A stretch of 64,000 bases of DNA from Antedon mediterranea (lineage: Eukaryota; Echinodermata; Crinoidea; Comatulida; Antedonidae), in the NCBI RefSeq assembly GCF_964355755.1, contig NC_092673.1:24743001-24807000 (forward strand). Reading direction: 5' to 3'. Shown here piece after piece: positions 50,001 through 58,789 of the stretch (positions within the stretch are counted from its first letter, which is position 1; the number at the start of each line of letters is the position of its first letter). The position numbers and the translations under genes are program-made. The notes below the pieces were generated by a model, which had not been told where the DNA came from, searched no databases, and saw only the letters and a list, made by a program, of their open reading frames with translations.

Positions 50001-50054
50001 AAAGGCGCCCTCGCTGGAAAGAAAGGACAAATGAAGAAATCCAGGAGAAAGTAG
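32039..50054 (+). CDS. RRP12: RRP12, HEAT-repeat ribosome biogenesis factor
   Basis: RRP12 aids pre-40S and pre-60S maturation and export. Exons: 32039-32207, 32648-32841, 32988-33148, 33237-33459, 34053-34191, 34594-34721, 35287-35477, 35588-35699, 36083-36253, 36648-36826, 37256-37377, 37876-38103, 38200-38351, 38505-38657, 39349-39507, 39791-39980, 40442-40549, 41345-41502, 42889-42980, 43424-43597, 44159-44325, 45099-45283, 46677-46758, 47597-47676, 48260-48342, 49949-50054. The sum is 3906 nt, 1301 residues, close to the human protein. Landmarks: basic N terminus (KRWKKGQSC), [15 protein letters not shown] at about 92, helical repeats with the NUC173 region in the middle, [17 protein letters not shown] at about 650, acidic stretches at about 1050 ([11 protein letters not shown]) and 1080, then [17 protein letters not shown] and a basic end. 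All junctions keep frame. Intron 2 has a weak gtctgg donor and intron 12 a GC donor. The ATG has A at -3 and G at +4. Many introns carry repeats. Confidence 0.97.
33830..33905 (-). repeat. Degenerate tRNA-derived SINE fragment (RRP12 intron 4)
   Basis: On the minus strand GGGTTCAAATCC is a good Pol III B-box, preceded at tRNA-like distance by AAAATGGTCACCTTCC. The A-box is weak, so only a relic is claimed. Confidence 0.4.
33942..34041 (+). repeat. 25-bp tandem repeat, four copies (RRP12 intron 4)
   Basis: CACTAACAAACTTCAAACAT plus TTCTT is repeated four times without change and stops 11 bases before the exon 5 acceptor. The repeat supplies most of the branch-point and pyrimidine region of that intron. 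Confidence 0.9.
34262..34529. mobile_element. MITE family B, copy 2 (RRP12 intron 5)
   Basis: Ends TTTAAAGATATATTGTCCCC and GGGATAATACATCTTTAAT. The inside is shorter and more diverged than the other copies, with CAAAGTCTGATTTTATAAATC near the right end. Confidence 0.65.
34838..35120 (+). repeat. tRNA-derived SINE (RRP12 intron 6)
   Basis: The head has AAGTGGCCAAGCGGTTAAGA, a tRNA-Ser/Leu-type A-box, and GCAAGTTCAAGTCTCAC, a B-box, at about the right distance. The body has GTACACATCTGGCTCGTGTG and TTTAAAGAACCTAAT, close to the conserved core of several invertebrate SINE families. The 3' side ends in A-rich sequence after 35140. Confidence 0.6.
38104..38199 (+). other. GC-AG intron of RRP12 (intron 12)
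   Basis: Exon 12 ends ..GAGAATG and the next bases are GCAAGT, the strong form of a GC donor. Exon 13 starts AAAAGAAC after TTTTTATAG. Only this donor keeps the frame (T-E-N-E-K-N-K-S). The nearby GT at 38108 would shift the frame and destroy the conserved [14 protein letters not shown]. Confidence 0.9.
39100..39245 (+). repeat. LINE-type 3' tail (RRP12 intron 14)
   Basis: TTAAGGAACCCCATTGGAAT, a TTATGGGCTATA word and AATAAAATCAAATCAAAA at the end are the usual 3' features of CR1/Rex-type LINEs. No coding part is left. Confidence 0.5.
40760..40985 (+). repeat. SINE body fragment (RRP12 intron 17)
   Basis: CGGATGGGATGTAAAGCCGT, then TCCCGTGTACT and TGCACGTTAAAGAAC, resemble the conserved body of widespread invertebrate SINEs. 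The end is a repeated TTTACC. A tRNA head was not found, so the copy is 5'-truncated or diverged. Confidence 0.55.
41010..41215. repeat. 53-bp minisatellite (RRP12 intron 17)
   Basis: CCCACCTCTTGG recurs at 41041, 41094 and 41147. Each 53-bp unit holds two 18-bp words of the type TTGGATAGATATGTCCCC. The period is not a multiple of three; the open frames on the minus strand are a by-product. Confidence 0.85.
41641..42651. mobile_element. TIR element I, about 1.0 kb (RRP12 intron 18)
   Basis: Left TTAAAGGAAAGGAACACCCT and right AGGGTGTTCCTTTCCTTTAA are perfect inverted ends with TTAA at each edge. TTAA edges would suit a piggyBac-like element, but TA or TAA duplications are equally possible. 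The inside has CpG-rich sequence, TGACGTCA at 41817 and 42465, and on the minus strand a W-C-T-C-G-Q-C frame at about 42184-42205 that soon meets stops. No transposase is visible. Confidence 0.75.
42995..43375 (+). repeat. GTCAAATAAG minisatellite (RRP12 intron 19)
   Basis: About 18 to 20 irregular units of 18-22 bases, each with (G/A)TCAAATAAGTGCTG or a close variant. It fills nearly the whole 443-bp intron. Confidence 0.85.
43621..43902. mobile_element. MITE family B, copy 3 (RRP12 intron 20)
   Basis: The left tip is eroded and begins at ACATGAAAAATGAAGATTAA; the right end GAGACAATACATCTTTAA is intact. The centre reads AACACTTATAAAATG at about 43712-43726, the empty form of the site that holds an insertion in copy 4. 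Confidence 0.75.
45327..45412 (+). repeat. CAT/ATC microsatellite (RRP12 intron 22)
   Basis: An 85-base run of CAT units with TTC, TGC and TGT variants, starting 44 bases after the exon 22 donor. Confidence 0.85.
46300..46365 (-). repeat. LINE/SINE 3' tail on the minus strand (RRP12 intron 22)
   Basis: On the minus strand AATTTCCCCACATGGGATTA is followed by ATAAAGAATTTTTGACTTTG. This layout is typical for 3' ends of L2/Rex-type retroelements. Only the tail is recognisable. Confidence 0.45.
47712..47775. mobile_element. MITE family A, truncated copy 4 (RRP12 intron 24)
   Basis: A clean left end, TAAAGCTCTGTCTACACTAT, leads into TCAAACTTTATGAC and TATGGACATGATGT, and then the match stops. The right half is missing. 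A full copy begins 36 bases downstream. Confidence 0.75.
47811..47963. mobile_element. MITE family A, full copy 5 (RRP12 intron 24)
   Basis: AAAGCTCTGTCTACACTA at the left and TTTGATAGTGTAGACAAAGC at the right bound 153 bp. Inside are ATATGGACATGATGATGTC and three CTACCATATTT-type words. Confidence 0.8.
48512..49233. mobile_element. MITE family B, copy 4, interrupted (RRP12 intron 25)
   Basis: The left end TTAAAGATGTATTGTCCCCC is intact. The right end is extended by a short ATACA duplication before ATACATCTTTAA. The middle is split by another element at 48644-49028. Without it the copy would be about the size of the other family B copies. Confidence 0.8.
48644..49028. mobile_element. TIR element D nested in MITE B
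   Basis: The ends are inverted over almost 60 bases: TATAGAGTATAACGGTG.. at the left and ..CACCGTGATACTCTATA at the right. Both arms continue through a (T)GGCGTCACAACG or TGACGTCACAACG word, GGCGC and a GTTGGCTAGC-type end. It inserted at TATA within MITE B. The empty site survives in the copy at 43621-43902. Confidence 0.85.
49487..49531. repeat. Perfect 45-bp hairpin with flanking 7-bp direct repeats
   Basis: Arms of exactly 20 bases (49487-49506 and 49512-49531) surround a 5-base loop. ATATCAC occurs directly before (49480-49486) and directly after (49532-49538). It lies in RRP12 intron 25. Confidence 0.9.
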
Positions 50055-50173
50055 GAATCGGGAATTATGGAATGGCACATGTTGTACTTTATAAAATAAC
50101 CATGACTGCACACATTTTTTTCTTAATTCTTCAATCTGTAAGATGACAGATTTTGTATAATGATCTATTTTAT
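50055..50173 (+). other. RRP12 3' untranslated region, proximal part
   Basis: No AATAAA is found between the stop codon and the tandem array. The first plus-strand AATAAA after it is at 52403-52408, so the transcript may run through the array; a variant signal within it cannot be excluded. Confidence 0.4.
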
Positions 50174-52017
50174 TGTCTCAACGATTACGATTGTTGGTAA
50201 TCGTAAATATATTTTGACACCATGAACGTATGTGTATGGGCATGCTGCAGGCTGTACCTAAAAACTGTTGTCTATATCAACGATTTCCATTGTTGGTAAT
50301 CGTAAATATATTTTGACACCATGAACGTATGTGTGTATGGACATGCTGTACCTAAAAACTGTTGTCTATATCAACGATTTCCATTGTTGGTAATCGTATA
50401 TATATTTTGACACCATGAACGTATGTGTATGGACATGCTGTACCTAAAAACTGTTGTCTACATCAACGATTTCCATTGTTGGTAATCGTATATATATTTT
50501 GACACCATAAAAGTATGTGTATGGACATGCTGTACCTAAAAACTGTTGTCTATATCAACGATTTCCATTGTTGGTAATCGTATATATATTTTGACACCAT
50601 GAACGTATGTGTATGGACATGCTGTACCTAAAAACTGTTGTCTATATCAACGATTTCCATTGTTGGTAATCGTATATATATTTTGACACCATGAACGTAT
50701 GTGTATGGACATGCTGTACCTAAAAACTGTTGTCTACATCAACGATTTCCATTGTTGGTAATCGTATATATATTTTGACACCATAAAAGTATGTGTATGG
50801 ACATGCTGTACCTAAAAACTGTTGTCTATATCAACGATTTCCATTGTTGGTAATCGTAAATATATTTTGACACCATAAAAGTATGTGTATGGACATGCTG
50901 TACCTAAAAACTGTTGTCTACATCAACGATTTCCATTGTTGGTAATCGTAAATATATTTTGACACCATAAAAGTATGTGTATGGACATGCTGTACCTAAA
51001 AACTGTTGTCTATATCAACGATTTCCATTGTTGGTAATCGTATATATATTTTGACACCATGAAAGTATGTGTATGGACATGCTGTACCTAAAAACTGTTG
51101 TCTATATCAACAATTTCCATTGTTGGTAATCGTATATATATTTTGAAACCATAAAAGTATGTGTATGGACATGCTGTACCTAAAAACTGTTGTCTATATC
51201 AACGATTTCCATTGTTGGTAATCGTATATATATTTTGACACCATGAAAGTATGTGTATGGACATGCTGTACCTAAAAACTGTTGTCTATATCAACGATTT
51301 CCATTGTTGGTAATCGTATATATATTTTGACACCATGAACGTATGTGTATGGACATGCTGTACCTAAAAACTGTTGTCTATATCAACGATTACGATTGTT
51401 GATAATCGTATATATATTTTGACACCATGAACGTATGTGTATGGACATGCTGTACCTAAAAACTGTTGTCTACATCAACGATTTCCATTGTTGGTAATCG
51501 TATATATATTTTGACACCATGAACGTATGTGTATGGACATGCTGTACCTAAAAACTGTTGTCTATATCAACGATTTCCATTGTTGGTAATCGTATATATA
51601 TTTTGACACCATGAAAGTATGTGTATGGACATGCTGTACCTAAAAACTGTTGTCTATATCAACGATTTCCATTGTTGGTAATCGTATATATATTTTGACA
51701 CCATCAAAGTATGTGTATGGACATGCTGTACCTAAAAACTGTTGTCTATATCAACGATTTCCATTGTTGGTAATCGTATATATATTTTGACACCATAAAA
51801 GTATGTGTATGGACATGCTGTACCTAAAAACTGTTGTCTATATCAACGATTTCCATTGTTGGTAATCGTATATATATTTTGACACCATCAACGTATGTGT
51901 ATGGACATGCTGTACCTAAAAACTGTTGTCTACATCAACGATTTCCATTGTTGGTAATCGTATATATATTTTGACACCATCAACGTATGTGTATGGACAT
52001 GCTGTACCTAAAAACTG
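50174..52017 (+). repeat. 92-bp tandem hairpin array after RRP12
   Basis: About 20 units of 92 bp, with little divergence. Each has CTATATCAACGATTTCCATT, TGGTAATCGTATATATATTT, a CACCATGAACGTATG-type word and GGACATGCTGTACCTAAAAA. ACGATTTCCA-TTGT-TGGTAATCGT folds into a 10-bp stem with one T-T mismatch. The first unit and one at about 51386 read ACGATTACGA instead, which moves the mismatch but keeps the hairpin possible. The array begins 120 bases after the stop codon. Confidence 0.92.
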
Positions 52018-52311
52018 TGCTAATGTACACAGTCAGTGATTAGAAGGATAGAGAAGAACTCAGGAGACTGGAAAGAGACTGATTTATGCGGAGAAAGATC
52101 CTTTTAACAACATGAAACAAAATTCAATGCATGATTTTTCTAGATTAACCAGTTAACCACCAGGTGATACCCATGTAGATATAATACATGATAAATATAT
52201 TCTAGAAAGCGAATGTTTCTTTTGTTTATTTAATTTTTGGAGATAAAAATTATCTAGAAAATATTTACCGTGGCCGCTCTAGCTACCAAGCTCGGATACG
52301 GTAAGTGCATG

Positions 52312-52588
52312 TTAAGCTCTGTCTACACTATCAAACTAGTTTGAAAAAAAAAATTGTGATGTGCCCAAATATAGTAGTAATATACCTGTGGTCTGTGGTC
52401 GAAATAAAAATGAAAAAAAAATAGACAAAAAGATAGAGAAAGAGAAAGAAATTAAAGAGGATAAAAAGAAAAAAAAAGTGACAACTTGTAATAATTATAT
52501 TTATAAATATTCTGTACTCTTACTTGATGTGGTATAAATATGGTAGCCACATCATATTTTCTTGTTTGATAGTGTAGACAGAGCTTTA
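52312..52588. mobile_element. MITE family A, copy 6, enlarged
   Basis: TTAAGCTCTGTCTACACTAT at the left and GATAGTGTAGACAGAGCTTT at the right. At 277 bp it is about twice as long as the others. The middle has gained an A/G-rich run (about 52405-52480). Confidence 0.8.
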
Positions 52589-52939
52589 GGCAGTTGGGCC
52601 TACTCTAACTTGGTCCATTATAGAGATATCTCTTTGCTTGGTTTGACCTTAATCAAAGCAAACACTGCCAACTTGAAGAATAGGTGCCAGAAACTTATTG
52701 ATTGAGTTTTTGACTAGAGACACTTTCCAAAGAGTGTTTATAACACCCTCACTAATTTGACAATACCATTGTTATAAGCACCCAGAGTTTGAATTGTTCT
52801 ACTTAACTGTATACTGTCACTGCTTAGCTGCTCTCTATAATTAAATTGATCATTAGTATATATTATGTAGGTCAATGGAAGGAAAAAAAAACAACAGGAC
52901 AATTTGTTGGGTACTGTACTGCACTCTTATATGTATATT

Positions 52940-53132
52940 TACTACAGTAAAACCACTCATTTTGGGACACTCATATTCATGAGACATCCATATTAAGGGG
53001 ACAGTTTTCAGTAAAACGAAAGCGGGGCAATATATGTTTTGACAGTACTGCCAACCTCTTTTACTGGAACACTTTGTTGGCTCCCCAATGTGTCTGCTTC
53101 CCAGGTGTCTGCTTAGCAGGGGTACTACTGTA
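52940..53132. mobile_element. Possible small DNA element with TACAGTA ends
   Basis: ACTACAGTAAAACCACTCAT at the left and AGGGGTACTACTGTA at the right are weakly inverted. Inside, GGGACACTCATATTCATG and TTAAGGGGACAG recall a fragment at 36845-36965 (TACAGTAGAACC..TTAAGGGAACAC). It is diverged; the boundaries are uncertain. Confidence 0.35.
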
Positions 53133-53678
53133 CATATTACAGTGATTTAATTGGCGTTCCTCATTTAGGAATATGAATATTATGATGCCTTTAAAACTAC
53201 TTAAAGTTGAAAGTTTAAAATGTATTTGGTTCGGTTTTGCGTTATTTTTGTAATTCGCGATGCAATTTGACTTGACTTGAGTTCACGCATATGTCGTGGT
53301 GGTTGGACTCTACTTAATAGGCGTAACCCCAAAAAAATCGATTCTCCGGTCGCGTAGACATAATGTACTGATTTTGTTTAAACATTTGATATTGTGGCAC
53401 GTTGCTTTATATATTGTACAAACGGCACTAGAGTCATGCAATATCGGTCAGATATCGAAGAATAAGTATTAAAATCTTAGGAAAATAACTAGCAAAGCAC
53501 ACAATCGTATCTAAAATTCCGATAAATCATCTTATTTTGTATGTTTGCGAGCATAAATCTTCCAGGAATGATTCACAAGTAAATGTTTTTCTTGCATTCG
53601 TTTAAGCACCAGATTGTGTGTATATTTCCACACGTGTCAAGTGTCGTAGGCAAATTCTGTAATACAGTGTCATATACG

Positions 53679-54078
53679 TACCGTAAATCTTCTAATTGTA
53701 ACCCTGGGTTATTATTCATGATTGTTTTTTACGATGGGTTACTATTAGAAGGGGGATCACTATTAGAGTAGTGGGTTAATATTACTAATCTTAAATTAGG
53801 CACTTGAAAATAGTAACCCACCCCAACATTTCCGGTCAGCAAGTCATAGCAAAATAATAAAACAGTACGAATAAACTAAAAACGAGATCAACATGCATTT
53901 CCTTGCTTTCAAAATACGGCTGCATCATAACCGACCAGTCTTCATAATGTCATTTTGTCAATAGTTTTTGTGACTCTAATATTAACCCCATGGGTTACTA
54001 TTAGAGTAGTGGGTTATTATTATAGATTGCCTATAGGGTGGGGTACTATTAGAAGAGGGGTTACTCAGATTTACGGTA
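53679..54078. mobile_element. TIR element J, 400 bp
   Basis: TACCGTAAATCTTCTAATTG at the left and CAGATTTACGGTA at the right are inverted. Subterminal GGGTTACTATTAGA words occur several times in both directions. No coding potential. Confidence 0.7.
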
Positions 54079-55276
54079 TCACGCGTGGAACCTGTACTGT
54101 GTTATGAGTAAGGTTAGGCTTATGGCCTATGATACATCACACGTGAGACTGTAATTTTACATATAATAGACAGATTATAGATGTCGAACATATGCTGGCA
54201 AAGGTAACACACTGATGCTCTAACAGTAACATATACAGATTAAATGAAACCCGTGTCCGTAGTGAGAGATTGCAATGGTGATCACATCGTCTCTATTGAA
54301 AGTTTGATGAATAAATAGGCCCCTACTTAACCTTATAACTTCAAGACGATAATTTAAACAAAGCAAATTCATTTTTTAACAAGGCCATATACATGACTGC
54401 AGTCGCGTGCTCAAATTTGAGTTACTGTTTACCGACCGACATAGTGAGATGTATAGTCGCGTTGCATACGACTAAAAACCGTTAGCAGAAAAATGTATGA
54501 AAATATTACCAATATGTGATCGTATATTTATTAAGCCTATAATAGGCCTAATTCAATTCAATTTCAAAAATACAAAAGGAGAATTGACTTCAAACAAGGT
54601 ATGAGAGATAATTATGAATAATATTAGTTGGGTCCTATTATATAATAAACTACTTTGTAATTGTTGATGTATTGATAAACAAACGGAGTCGCTCTTTAAA
54701 TACCTATTTTTCAGATGTTTGTATTTATTTTAGCAGTGATGTTACGTAACTCCCATAACCCCGTGCGGAAAATCTGCAAAAATAGAGTAAGCTTTAGTTT
54801 ACTTTTATTAGGCCTAGACTATTTTAAGCAAATTGATTAGTAGCCCTACTGTCGGGTAATCAATACAAATGTCAGAAAGGGTCGAAACTCAATTACATGC
54901 CGCAAGCACCCGTAGGTTTAATCATCTTTTTATCTTGTTCTAATCAAACATTGTGTGTTTTGTAAATGATTTGTGTGTAAAGACAACGTTAATTACACAA
55001 TACTCGAAAAAGTCGTGACAATACATAATAAGTCAATTAATCGCATTCGAGTTGCTTTTACATTGTCATTATTAACTTTGTTTGGCCGACTTTGCGCGTC
55101 ATATTGTCATTATTAACTTTGTTTGTCTGACGTCATTCACTCGTGTATTTTTTACATTGTGCACCGTCGTACCTGACCTACACAAATTGAATCGTATTCT
55201 TTTCATTGGGCCAAATAAAGGTGATTAATAGTTGATTGTTCCCTCCCTCCCTTGAATTTGGCGCCGGATCAATTTT
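54079..55276. other. Intergenic, no gene seen
   Basis: The stretch has unique-looking AT-rich sequence, a 23-base direct repeat (ATTGTCATTATTAACTTTGT plus TTG at about 55061 and 55103) and a TGACGTCA at 55128. No exon was supported. Confidence 0.4.
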
Positions 55277-55530
55277 TGATTTAAAATAAAATTGTATTGA
55301 ATACAAATAAAATAAACACGGACAAGGGGTTAATTCTCGTGAATTCTATGGTGTAAACCAAAAGTTCAAAGGTTCGAATCTCTCAATAGTTGTAATTTTT
55401 ATTAATTTGAAACAAATTTGTATTGAATACAAATAAAATCACCTTAAATAACACGGGTTTAATTCTCTGAAATTATATGGTGTTTTTGTAAACCACAAAG
55501 TTCAAAGGTTCGAATCTCTGAAAAGTGTGA
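55277..55530 (+). repeat. Two-copy repeat carrying Pol III B-box words
   Basis: Two units with a period of about 130 bases share TTGTATTGAATACAAATAAA, a GGTTTAATTCTC-type word and AAGTTCAAAGGTTCGAATCT. GGTTCGAATC (55371-55380 and 55507-55516) is a perfect B-box. No A-box is seen at the right distance, so these may be tRNA-derived SINE relics. Confidence 0.55.
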
Positions 55531-56221
55531 TTTTGCGTTAGTAATTAACGTGAACTAGAAGCCGACTTTTTGGTTTAAAGCACTTGCTTTCCCTTTCTGA
55601 AGATAACACTTTATGTGAAAGAAAATTACGATAGACCTGTTAAGCGAGTTGTTATAGCATTTTGTGTGTTTTGTTTTCTTTTAACATTACGTAAAAATGT
55701 ACTGCATGGCTTTTTATTCAACAGTATGTAATAAATGTAATAAAAATATACATTATTTTCAAATTAGCTATTCCATTTTCCAAGATATAGCTTCACTAAT
55801 AGATAATAATATTGTTTACCGAGAATTATATGCTGAATGTTTGAGCATTAAATACTGCTTAATAAAACCTATCATCTTACATACCATATACACTGTTATT
55901 ACCGTTTATCGATAATATCAATATAAACTAACAATTTCAGTGGAATATTGATTGAACCATAATGTTATGAGTATGAATATTAATTTAATGTACTGTAGAG
56001 TGATTTATGAGAAATGAGATAATACCGTACGATAACAGTTAAGTAGCGTTAGATTTGTATAACAGATAGAAAGAAAGGGACCCCGACGGAACCAACGAGT
56101 GTCCCCACATGCTCGTTCGTTTCTTCGGAAAGTAATTCAAATATGTTAATGGGTGTCCCAAAGGAGGGATTGTACTGTAACTGTAATATGGTTGGTCTTG
56201 GTTTCTGCACAGCAAAATTTG

Positions 56222-57775
56222 AAATTCTAAGCAAGAAAAAAAAATCTTGTTTTAAGAAAAAATTCTTAAAATAAGTATTTTTTTTCTTGTCAAGATTTAA
56301 AATTACTTAAAACAAGAAATAATTTTCTAGAAAAGACACATTTTCTTAAATTAAGTTTTGCAATATTCTTGAAAATGCTTATTACAAGAAATATTTTACT
56401 TAAAATAAGAAGTCAATATCATTCTCTTCTTATTAAGAATAGTTTTGCTTAAAACAAGATTTGAAAATACTTAATTTGAAAAGTATTTTACTTAAAATAA
56501 GAAATCTATATTATATTTATCCCTATCAAGAATAATTTTTCTTAAATCAAGATTGATGAATTATAAAAATTACTTAAAACAATCAATATTTTTCTAGGTA
56601 AGACAAAGTTTCTTAAATTAGGTTTTGCAATAGTCTTGAAAATACTTGTTTTGAGAAATATTTTACTTAAAATAAGAAGTCAATTTCACACTACCCTTAT
56701 CAAGATTATTTTTACTTGAATCAAGATTCGCAATATTCTTGAAAATGCTTATTACAAGAAATATTTTACTTAAAATAAGAAGTCAATATCATTCTCTTCT
56801 TATTAAGAATAGTTTTGCTTAAAACAAGATTTGAAAATACATAATTTGAAAAGTATTTTACTTAAAATAAGAAATCAATATTATATTTATCCCTATCAAG
56901 AATAATTTTTCTTAAATCAAGATTGATGAATTCTAAAAATTACTTAAAACAATAAATATTTTTCTAGGTAAGACAAAGTTTCTTAAATTAGGTTTCGCAA
57001 TATTCTTAAAAATACTTATTTTGAGAAATGTTTTACTTAAAATAAGAAGTCAATATCATACTATCTTATCAAGACTATTTTTGCTTAAATTGAGATTCGC
57101 AATATTTTTAAAAATACTTATTTTGAGAAATGTTTTACTTAAAATAAGAAGTCAATATCATACTATCTTATCAAGACTATTTTTACTTGAATCAAGATTC
57201 GCAATATTCTTAAAAATACTTATTTCGAGAAATGTTTTACTTAAAATAAGAAGTCAATATCATACTATCTTATCAAGACTATTTTTGCTTAAATTGAGAT
57301 TCACAATATTTTAAAAAATACTTATTTTGAAAAATGTTTTACTTAAAATAAGAAGTCAATATCATACTATCCTATCAAGACTATTTTTGCTTGAATTCAG
57401 ATTCGCAATATTCTGATTTTGAGAAATGTTTTACTTAAAATAAGAAGTCAATATCATACTATCTTATCAAGACTATTTTTACTTGAATCAAGATTCGCAA
57501 TATTCTTTAAAATACTTATTTTGAGAAATGTTTTACTTAAAATAAGAAGTCAATATCATACTATCTTATCAAGACTATTTTTGCTTAAATTGAGATTCGC
57601 AATATTTTTAAAAATACTTATTTTGAGAAATGTTTTACTTAAGATAAGAAGTCAATATCATACTATATCCTATCAAGACTATTTTTGCTTGAATTGAAGT
57701 CAATTCTATTTTAATATTCTTAAAAATACTTATTTTGAGAAATGTTTTACTTAAAATAGATTGTCAATATCCTTA
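56222..57775. repeat. About 102-bp tandem array of CTTAAAATAAGAAGTCAATA units
   Basis: Regular 102-bp units are clearest at 57020-57770, with GAGAAATGTTTTACTTAAAA at 57023, 57125 and so on. Older, more diverged units precede them from 56222. Units carry CTTATCAAGACTATTTTT and AGATTCGCAATATT. Because 102 is divisible by three, the array gives long open frames of repeated 34 residues, without coding meaning. Confidence 0.85.
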
Positions 57776-58290
57776 TATTCACACAACGGTAGAGCAGTTA
57801 GCACTTCAGTTTCAACTGATGAAAGAATCTGGGTAATCAAACTGTTTGTGCTTTGAATAATCGATTGCACTGCAACCACCTAAAGAAAATAATATTGATT
57901 TAATATTTTTTATATTCAAGTTTTAATATGTTTAAAAACTAAGTTGTGCTTTAGTTGGGGAGCTATGCAGCCTAACAAAAAAAATGTTATTTGTATACAA
58001 TGAAATTGGTCACAAAAAAATGCAACATAAACTTAGAGTGTATAATGCCTAGGCCTAGGCCTAGTACCCAAGTCCTATAGTTACTATAGCTAATAGTCCT
58101 GTATATAACAGTACCAGCAAGGCCTAGGAAATAGACGTATTTCTCTAATAAAAAATAGTTTAAAATGCATAATTGTTGTAATTTTAAAGCAAAATGGCTT
58201 ACCTGTGGAATCTTGTTTCTCTCCTTTAATTTTAGTAGAAAGAAATCAGCATTTTTTATACTATTATCTGCTTGTTCATCCTCTAGTTAG
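57751..58290 (-). pseudogene. Two-exon coding remnant of unknown protein
   Basis: The minus strand at 58286-58203 encodes 28 residues including DFFLLKLKERNKIPQ and ends in a strong donor, CAG-gtaagcc. After TTTTCTTTAG a second open segment, 57879-57751, continues in phase with VVAVQSIIQSTNSLITQILS and ends in TAA. The pattern F-L-L-K-L-K-E-(x)2-K-I-P-Q followed by a hydrophobic helix recalls uncharacterised, often transposon-linked animal proteins, but I cannot name the family. A stop (58287-58289) precedes exon 1. Further upstream an acidic frame begins at 58480 (MPIEDEVELGLLD) and meets a TAG at 58439-58441. It is probably a broken gene. A true start exon elsewhere, or continuation beyond the tandem array, remains possible. 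Confidence 0.4.
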
Positions 58291-58789
58291 TAGGCCTTCT
58301 TGCTGAGCATCAGCAAGATAATTAATATTAAACAATCATTAACAGTATAACAATACTAGAATTATCACTACTACTATCGTCAGTTGATAAATCATCCCCG
58401 TTATAATAGTTTTTTTCTTCATTAACTTCGTCAGTCTCCTAGTCTAGGAGGCCTAGTTCTACTTCATCCTCAATTGGCATCCTCGTTTTCTCCAGGCATA
58501 CTTATTACTGATGTTTCCATCGTCAACTGCAGGAGGTTGCCGATTGTTATACTCGTCCTTAAAATGGCGTCTTATGACATGCTTGTAAAACGAATTGTAA
58601 ATTCCAAAGCTTACCGGCGTGAAGTTGGTTACTTATTCCTTATTCGATATTCAATTTTTTTTGTGAAGTTGGATCCTTATTCGACATTCACATTCACATG
58701 TATGGGGCGCAATATGTGTAATATTTTAATTAAATGATTTTATACTTACGGCTTAGATTAACTAGGGCTATGATTTATAGGGCTATAAC

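Noticed and set aside
56049-56234. Minus-strand open frame of 61 residues
   Set aside because: It overlaps a TACAGTACAATCCCTCCTTT-type element end; probably transposon DNA rather than a gene.
57021-57697. Open frames with repeated 34-residue units
   Set aside because: The 102-bp tandem period is divisible by three, so the frame stays open by arithmetic; composition is not protein-like.
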